From Gammaproteobacteria bacterium (GTDB lineage: Bacteria > Bacillota_I > Bacilli_A > Izemoplasmatales > UBA1188): DNA of 19,625 nucleotides. Below are positions 15,006-19,625 of this stretch, piece after piece. A model generated the notes under the pieces. It made no database searches and had not been told where the DNA came from. It was given only the letters and a program-made list of their open reading frames with translations. The stretch's first letter is position 1; each line of letters begins with the position of its first letter. The stretch is from the NCBI GenBank assembly GCA_024691665.1, contig JAILNJ010000060.1:1-19625 (forward strand), written 5' to 3'. A program made the position numbers and the translations under genes.

Positions 15006-15920
15006 ATGAAAAAGAATAGTAGATTATTAATCGTTCTCACAATTTTATCCTTATCAATTGCGCTTGTTAGTGTGACATACGCTTGGATCGCAAGAAGATT
15101 TAAACCAACAATAGAAGAAGACAATATGAAAATTCAAGCTTCATCAGCTCTTCAAATTGTTTATGATTCTAACTCTCAAACATCATCAGCAAGCCTAAAA
15201 ACATTCCTTCCAACACTTACTGATAGATTTGAGTTTAAACAAGTATCAAGTAATAACGGTATTAATTTCTTTGGATTTGATACATCAGGTGATAAACCAA
15301 AAGTAGTATCAGTTCCAAGTGCACAAAGTCCTACTAATGATGACTATCTAAATGCGGGTATTATTCACTTCTCATTTAGATTAGCCCCAAGAGATAATCT
15401 CGGTAATGGACATTTATATGTACTTCTTGCTCATGACGAATGTGGTTTCAGTTTATCGGGTGACCATACTCCTACAACTGAGTTAACTTACCAAACAGCA
15501 TTTAGATGTTCAATCTCTTATACAATTAGCGATGTAACAACAACAATTATCTTCTGTAATGATACAACAAAGATTTACTATCAAGATATTGGTTCACCAA
15601 TTGCCTTAAATAATAACGCAGTTGATGAATATATCGAAGATATTGGAGCTGATGGAAAACTAGACTTTGAAAATGATGATACAACATTCTATTCATCACC
15701 AACAGTTGTTAACTTTAACTCTAAATCAAAATCAGATGCCACAGACACATTAACGCAAGCTGATAAATCTAATGCATTATGTGTTCTCACATCTAATCAA
15801 GCAGTACAATTCACAGTTAATATCTGGCTTGAAGGTTGTGATCCTAATACTCTTACATCTATTAACTCAAATTATATAGATTTCCTCTTAAAGTTTGATG
15901 CAATTCTAGAAGAAGACTAA
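15006..15920 (+). CDS. SipW-type exported fibre-like protein, WLEG family member 6 (diverged)
   Basis: The product has 304 residues. The signal region ends in VTYAWIARR (23-31), close to the GTYAYF pattern of classical SipW substrates. Retained motifs are FKQVSSNNGINFFGF (the QVSTAG region), IIHFSFRLAP ... LYVLLAHDEC (the VFDLYV region), FRCSISY (RVAF region) and NIWLEGCDPN (272-281, with W274). The WxPN motif is reduced to IIFCND. It has five Cys after the signal region, the most of the set and unusual for a secreted Bacillota protein. It begins 2 bp after the previous stop with GAGG (14995-14998). It is probably a minor or capping subunit, given its divergence; that is inference. Confidence 0.72.
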   Translation: MKKNSRLLIVLTILSLSIALVSVTYAWIARRFKPTIEEDNMKIQASSALQIVYDSNSQTSSASLKTFLPTLTDRFEFKQVSSNNGINFFGFDTSGDKPKVVSVPSAQSPTNDDYLNAGIIHFSFRLAPRDNLGNGHLYVLLAHDECGFSLSGDHTPTTELTYQTAFRCSISYTISDVTTTIIFCNDTTKIYYQDIGSPIALNNNAVDEYIEDIGADGKLDFENDDTTFYSSPTVVNFNSKSKSDATDTLTQADKSNALCVLTSNQAVQFTVNIWLEGCDPNTLTSINSNYIDFLLKFDAILEED

Positions 15921-15932
15921 TAGGTGGCGACC

Positions 15933-16613
15933 ATGAAAAAGCATTTAACTAACATTCTCTTACTATTGATAATCACATTCTCTCTAGTAGTTGCTTCATA
16001 CTCATGGATGCAACTAGATGAATCTATCGATACTAATAGATATATGGAATTAGACTTATCAAATAGTAACGAGTATTCTCAACGAATTGAATCATTTGAT
16101 GCCTTATCAATGGCTCTTTATATCAAGAACGGCGAGAATTATGATGACACAGATGATAGTCAAAACTGGGCGGAACCATCTAATCCACATTCATTTATGG
16201 AAATAAGTGAATTCCTTCCAGGTGATAGAATTGAATATCTATTTGAGGTATCTAATACATCTGATTCAACTCAAAGATTAAGGTTATCTTTAAGAGATAT
16301 TGAATCATCATTTAGTTCATTAGACCCTGAAATACTATCAATCTTTAGTTATCTTACATTAAACGTTCAAAGAGTAAAGATCGTTGATGCACAAAGCAAT
16401 GAAACAACCATCTCAAAAGATCTTCCAGTATTTACTCTTCAAGAAGGAATGGATTTAACTGGAACAGATGACGTTGTAATATATGATGATTTCACTATTG
16501 AAAGTGGATCAACATATCATATTTATTTCGATATTGTATTTAGCGAAGACGCTACATATGAATATTCAGATCAATCAATTAAAATTTCAAAAATTATCTT
16601 ATCACTATTATAG
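15933..16613 (+). CDS. Small TasA/camelysin-like exported protein
   Basis: The product has 226 residues. ATG 15933 is preferred over the in-frame GTG 15924, because the AGGTGG at 15922-15927 covers that GTG and is 5 bp from the ATG. The N-terminus is a signal-type segment ending in ASYSWM (21-26), a variant of the AWF site. The mature part has FLPGDRIEYLFEVSNTSDS (94-112), the PGD-plus-beta-strand signature seen in TasA/CalY (camelysin) proteins. It lacks the WLEG box, so it is not one of the six-member family but a TasA-type relative. No Cys in the mature chain. It ends in TAG 3 bp before the second signal peptidase gene. A minor, nucleating or anchoring role analogous to TapA is conceivable but not shown. 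Confidence 0.68.
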   Translation: MKKHLTNILLLLIITFSLVVASYSWMQLDESIDTNRYMELDLSNSNEYSQRIESFDALSMALYIKNGENYDDTDDSQNWAEPSNPHSFMEISEFLPGDRIEYLFEVSNTSDSTQRLRLSLRDIESSFSSLDPEILSIFSYLTLNVQRVKIVDAQSNETTISKDLPVFTLQEGMDLTGTDDVVIYDDFTIESGSTYHIYFDIVFSEDATYEYSDQSIKISKIILSLL

Positions 16614-16616
16614 AAT

Positions 16617-17288
16617 ATGAAAAAAGTACTTAGAGTAACCACAAACGTAATCTTAATATCACTACTGATTGTCACAATCGGCCTTTTCGTATTAAGAATT
16701 AGTGGCTCTGGTGCGAAAATTAATAGTCCAGTTCATGTTTATGAAATCTTAACTGGTTCAATGGAACCAACCCTACATAAACAGTCCACTTATAAAAATG
16801 GAAAGAAAAAGACTGGCGATGTAGTCTTAGTAATTAAAACTAAGATAGAGAAACTAAAAGAAGGGGACATTGTTTCATACTATACCGATATTAATAACGA
16901 TGGTAAGTATGAAGTAGTAACTCACAGATTAGTTTCAATAGAAAATAATAAATTTAGAATCGTTGGTGATGCGGAGGGCTCATTAGATGAGACACTCACT
17001 CTAGCCCAAATGAATGAAAGATTCATTGGTAAAGTAGCTTTCAATCATAAACTCTATGTAGTAACGATTCTATACAGGTTTATCTGTACAATATATGGTT
17101 TCTTACTTCTAATTGTATTACCTCTCACATTCCTAATTGGTAAAGAGATTTACACTCTAATAAAAACAATGAAGGCTCCTGTAGAGGAAAATGAAAGCGG
17201 AGTTACTTATAATGGAGTAACATTCTCAGAAGAAGAAATTAAAAAGATGATTAAAGAGAAGGAGGAAAAAGAAAATGAAAAAGAATAA
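16617..17288 (+). CDS. S26B (SipW-like) signal peptidase 2
   Basis: The product has 223 residues. It has an N-terminal membrane segment (about 8-27), then the canonical catalytic box LTGSMEPT with nucleophile S48, the S26B general base H103 in VTHRLV, and the box E-like VGDAEGSLDE (116-125). A second membrane segment follows (about 153-178), then a cytosolic Glu/Lys-rich tail. It is closer to textbook SipW/S26B enzymes than the first copy at 9024. No clear Shine-Dalgarno precedes the ATG; it starts 3 bp after the previous TAG and is probably translated by coupling. It overlaps the next gene by 14 bp. Its likely substrates are the small TasA-like protein just upstream and the giant protein just downstream. 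Confidence 0.9.
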   Translation: MKKVLRVTTNVILISLLIVTIGLFVLRISGSGAKINSPVHVYEILTGSMEPTLHKQSTYKNGKKKTGDVVLVIKTKIEKLKEGDIVSYYTDINNDGKYEVVTHRLVSIENNKFRIVGDAEGSLDETLTLAQMNERFIGKVAFNHKLYVVTILYRFICTIYGFLLLIVLPLTFLIGKEIYTLIKTMKAPVEENESGVTYNGVTFSEEEIKKMIKEKEEKENEKE

Positions 17289-19625
17289 AGCATTATATAT
17301 TTCATTAATTCTTATAGTATTCTTTACACTAGTACTTAGTGCCTCTTTCGCATGGTTTAGTGTAACCCTCCAATCTAAGGGTAACACTATTAAAACTGGT
17401 AAATTTAAATACAGTGTAGTTGGTTACAACAAAGCAAATAGCGGTGTAGAAAAAGTATCAACATTACTATCTCCTCTTGAAATTGAAAGAGAAGAATATA
17501 ATGAAACAGACCTCACAAATATGATGGCTAACGCTCCAATTATTGATACTGTATTAAATCCTGGAGATATCTATTCAACATATGTATCAATTGAATTCTT
17601 AACTGGATCAATTGACTTCGACTATGCAGTATCATTCACAGTAGATACTAACGAAGGTAATCCTGATTACCTTGGTGCATTTACATTCAGAGTAGAAGAT
17701 ATTACATCTGCGGTTAGCGCTAAATCTGGCGCAAATATCGCAGCTAAGATTGGTGCATATGCTGACTCACTTAGCCCTGTTACAATGCCTACAAACTCAA
17801 TGAGTAACATTGAACAATTTAGAGCTCAAGGATCATTAACTTCATCTTCAAATCCTAACTATAAGGTATATAGAATTGACGTAGCTATGAATGATGGCTA
17901 TTCATCATTCTCTTACACTGACCTTGAATTTGTATCAAACGTTAATGTAGTAGTAGGACAAGTTGGTACACTTGATGATTCTCAAACTTCAAGCCAAAAT
18001 ACATTCTATGTATCATCTAAATCTGAATTAGATTATGCGCTCGCTAACATTAGAAACAAAGATATTATTCAATTTGTATCTAGTTTTGAATATGATAAAG
18101 ATTTATCGTTTACTAACTCAGTTAATATCGTATTCTCACCAGGCGTATATTGTAAGGTTTTAGGAAATGTAAACTTTGAATATTCATCTACTCTTGAATC
18201 ATCAATTAAATCAGATGGTAATGAAAAGAGCGGATTCATTGTAAAGAACAACTTTAACTTCTCAGCACCTAACGGTTCACTCCTTCTTGAAGCATCATCA
18301 AATAACACTTATGGTCTAATCACTACAGGTGGAAACATTAATATTCAAGCCAATAGACAAGACGGTGTATTAATTAATGGTGCTAAGTTCAAAGCAACAG
18401 AAGTTAACGGTAACAACATTGATGCAACTACTGTAGATAAACCGGTTTATATTGGTTCAAATACATTTGTTGATGTTTCATCTATTAGTGAAATCTATAA
18501 GATTGTTTCAATGAACAGAGCTAATAACATTAAGATTTCAGTTAAAGGTAAGATTACTGATCAAATTGATTTATCTTCAATGTTTAATAATAACCAAAAT
18601 GAATATCCTCAAATTGAAATCATTCAATATTCTCAATTTGGATTAAGTATTAATCTCCCAACATGGAGTAGAACTTGGATATCTACATATGATGAAGCAA
18701 CTCATACATATTCAAATGTGGGTAATACTAAGATTTCAAGAAGTATCAACTCAGGAGCCATCACATTCCTTGGTACATCAGTAGAAGTTGAATATGATGC
18801 AATTAGTGGCGATAACTATGTAGTTGATAATGATACATCTGGTACATTTGCTAATCAAAATAAAGATTTAACAGTTTACTACCAAGATAAATATAAAGGT
18901 GTAACTCCTCAAGGTACACTTGATATTGAAGAGCAATCTCTTCATACAATCCTAGTTAACTACTTTAAGTCATTGATTATGGCATCACCTGCAACATACT
19001 CAGTTGATGTATCTAATCAAGCACAAGTAGATGCTAAGATTAACTCATTAATTAGTAATATTACTAAGCTTACTATTGAATCTAAAGGTAAAGCATTAAA
19101 GTCAGTTAACTCAAGTACTGATGTTGATGTTGATGACTTCTATTTCATTAGAATACTCTCTAACGACCTTGAAAATTCTCATTTAGTATACTTAGATTTA
19201 TCTCTCGCACTTCTTGAAGATAATACTCTTCCATTCAGTGCCCTATATAATACAAGAAAGATTGAAAATCTTATACTTCCAACAAGCTGCGTTGCATTAG
19301 GGCAACAATCACTTATGAACTGCGGTGCAACTGAAATTACTATTCCACAATCAGTTACAGCGTTTGGTAATGGATGTCTATCTGGTGCGAATATTATCCA
19401 CATTTCATCATATATTGAGCCAACTCAAGCAGAAAACATGGCATCTTGGACACAAAGTGCTGGTATCACTGAGATTACTCCGATCATCTTAGTTTCTAGA
19501 AACTTATATGATACATATGTAAAGAACCACGTTAATGCAGATGGTATTACATATACAAACAACTTCATGAACTTCCTTTTTGTAGATGGTATTCTTGACC
19601 ATTCTAAGAAGTATATTCTTGAAGT
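17275..19625 (+). CDS. Giant exported protein with SipW-type signal, TasA-like N-domain and BspA-like LRR (runs off right edge)
   Basis: The frame stays open from ATG 17275 to the window end, so at least 783 residues are present and the C-terminus is missing. AAGGAGG (17259-17265) is 9 bp upstream, inside the end of the peptidase gene (14-bp overlap). The signal region ends in LSASFAWF (21-28). Residues about 40-230 look TasA/camelysin-like, with NPGDIYSTYVSIEF (95-108). Residues about 245-460 are Asn/Ser/Thr-rich and beta-strand-like, possibly a beta-solenoid. Near 660-715 are BspA-like leucine-rich repeat elements: IENLILPTSCVALG, LMNCGATEITIPQSVTAFG and CLSGANIIHIS. Such LRRs commonly mediate adhesion. 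I infer a surface adhesin carried by, or capping, the fibre; its peptidase is probably the overlapping gene. Confidence 0.82.
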   Translation, partial: MKKNKALYISLILIVFFTLVLSASFAWFSVTLQSKGNTIKTGKFKYSVVGYNKANSGVEKVSTLLSPLEIEREEYNETDLTNMMANAPIIDTVLNPGDIYSTYVSIEFLTGSIDFDYAVSFTVDTNEGNPDYLGAFTFRVEDITSAVSAKSGANIAAKIGAYADSLSPVTMPTNSMSNIEQFRAQGSLTSSSNPNYKVYRIDVAMNDGYSSFSYTDLEFVSNVNVVVGQVGTLDDSQTSSQNTFYVSSKSELDYALANIRNKDIIQFVSSFEYDKDLSFTNSVNIVFSPGVYCKVLGNVNFEYSSTLESSIKSDGNEKSGFIVKNNFNFSAPNGSLLLEASSNNTYGLITTGGNINIQANRQDGVLINGAKFKATEVNGNNIDATTVDKPVYIGSNTFVDVSSISEIYKIVSMNRANNIKISVKGKITDQIDLSSMFNNNQNEYPQIEIIQYSQFGLSINLPTWSRTWISTYDEATHTYSNVGNTKISRSINSGAITFLGTSVEVEYDAISGDNYVVDNDTSGTFANQNKDLTVYYQDKYKGVTPQGTLDIEEQSLHTILVNYFKSLIMASPATYSVDVSNQAQVDAKINSLISNITKLTIESKGKALKSVNSSTDVDVDDFYFIRILSNDLENSHLVYLDLSLALLEDNTLPFSALYNTRKIENLILPTSCVALGQQSLMNCGATEITIPQSVTAFGNGCLSGANIIHISSYIEPTQAENMASWTQSAGITEITPIILVSRNLYDTYVKNHVNADGITYTNNFMNFLFVDGILDHSKKYILE

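Noticed and set aside
15924..15932. GTG 15924 start for the small TasA-like protein
   Set aside because: The GTG falls within the AGGTGG ribosome binding site of the better ATG at 15933.
1..19625. Reassigned TGA codon (Mollicutes-type code)
   Set aside because: No in-frame TGA occurs in any called gene and conserved Trp positions such as AWF and WLEG use TGG. The absence of TGA stops among 16 complete gene ends is compatible with AT-rich TAA preference.
1..19625. CRISPR array, tRNA, rRNA or insertion sequence
   Set aside because: No spaced identical repeats of CRISPR type, no cloverleaf or rRNA-like segment and no transposase or terminal repeats were seen. The only regular array is the 9-bp promoter repeat set.

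Overview
The window is AT-rich, densely packed and coded entirely on the + strand. The short TG-free promoter spacers, strong Shine-Dalgarno sites, AGA-dominated arginine codons and gene families (LytS-type kinase, SARP-type response regulator, S26B signal peptidases, TasA/camelysin-like proteins, BspA-like repeats) suggest a low-GC Bacillota, plausibly an uncultured Bacilli/Erysipelotrichia/RF39-like lineage. That taxonomic placement is inference only. All genes read cleanly in the standard bacterial code with TGG for Trp. Stops are TAA or TAG, with no TGA stop seen.

Layout. (1) 1-1798: a two-component system, made of a membrane histidine kinase cut by the left edge and a response regulator with a SARP/OmpR-type DNA-binding output. 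It ends in a terminator at 1801-1820. (2) 1835-3091: an aromatic amino acid permease-type transporter with its own terminator. (3) 3223-5422: an HD-GYP/degenerate-EAL protein that overlaps a membrane-anchored, non-cleaved member of a surface protein family. (4) 5547-9010: three large SipW-type exported proteins. (5) 9024-13138: an S26B (SipW-like) signal peptidase, a membrane-tethered McrB-like AAA+ ATPase, and a DUF2357/McrC-N-like coiled-coil protein with no visible nuclease. (6) 13161-16613: three more members of the same exported family plus a smaller TasA/camelysin-like protein. (7) 16617-19625: a second S26B signal peptidase overlapping a very large exported protein that carries the same signal peptide, a TasA-like N-terminal domain and BspA-like leucine-rich repeats, and runs off the right edge.

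How it fits together. Six exported proteins share one motif order: an AWF/AWI signal peptide, then QVSTAG, VFDLYV, RVAF, WxPN and WLEGxDxxC. A seventh keeps only the C-terminal half behind an uncleaved anchor. Together with two dedicated S26B peptidases this looks like an elaborated TasA/SipW-type surface-fibre or matrix assembly locus. The unexpected parts are a McrB/DUF2357 pair, normally found in Type IV restriction, embedded in the middle with a membrane anchor and without a nuclease, and an HD-GYP/EAL protein at the head of the locus.

Regulation. The promoter of the HD-GYP/EAL gene and that of the first fibre gene share the same unusual architecture: TGTTATGTT direct repeats on an 11/22-bp register, with the last repeat exactly 8 bp upstream of a perfect TATAAT box and no -35 box. 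This is the classical geometry of SARP-activated promoters, so the SARP-type regulator encoded at 953-1798 is the natural candidate activator of the whole surface locus.
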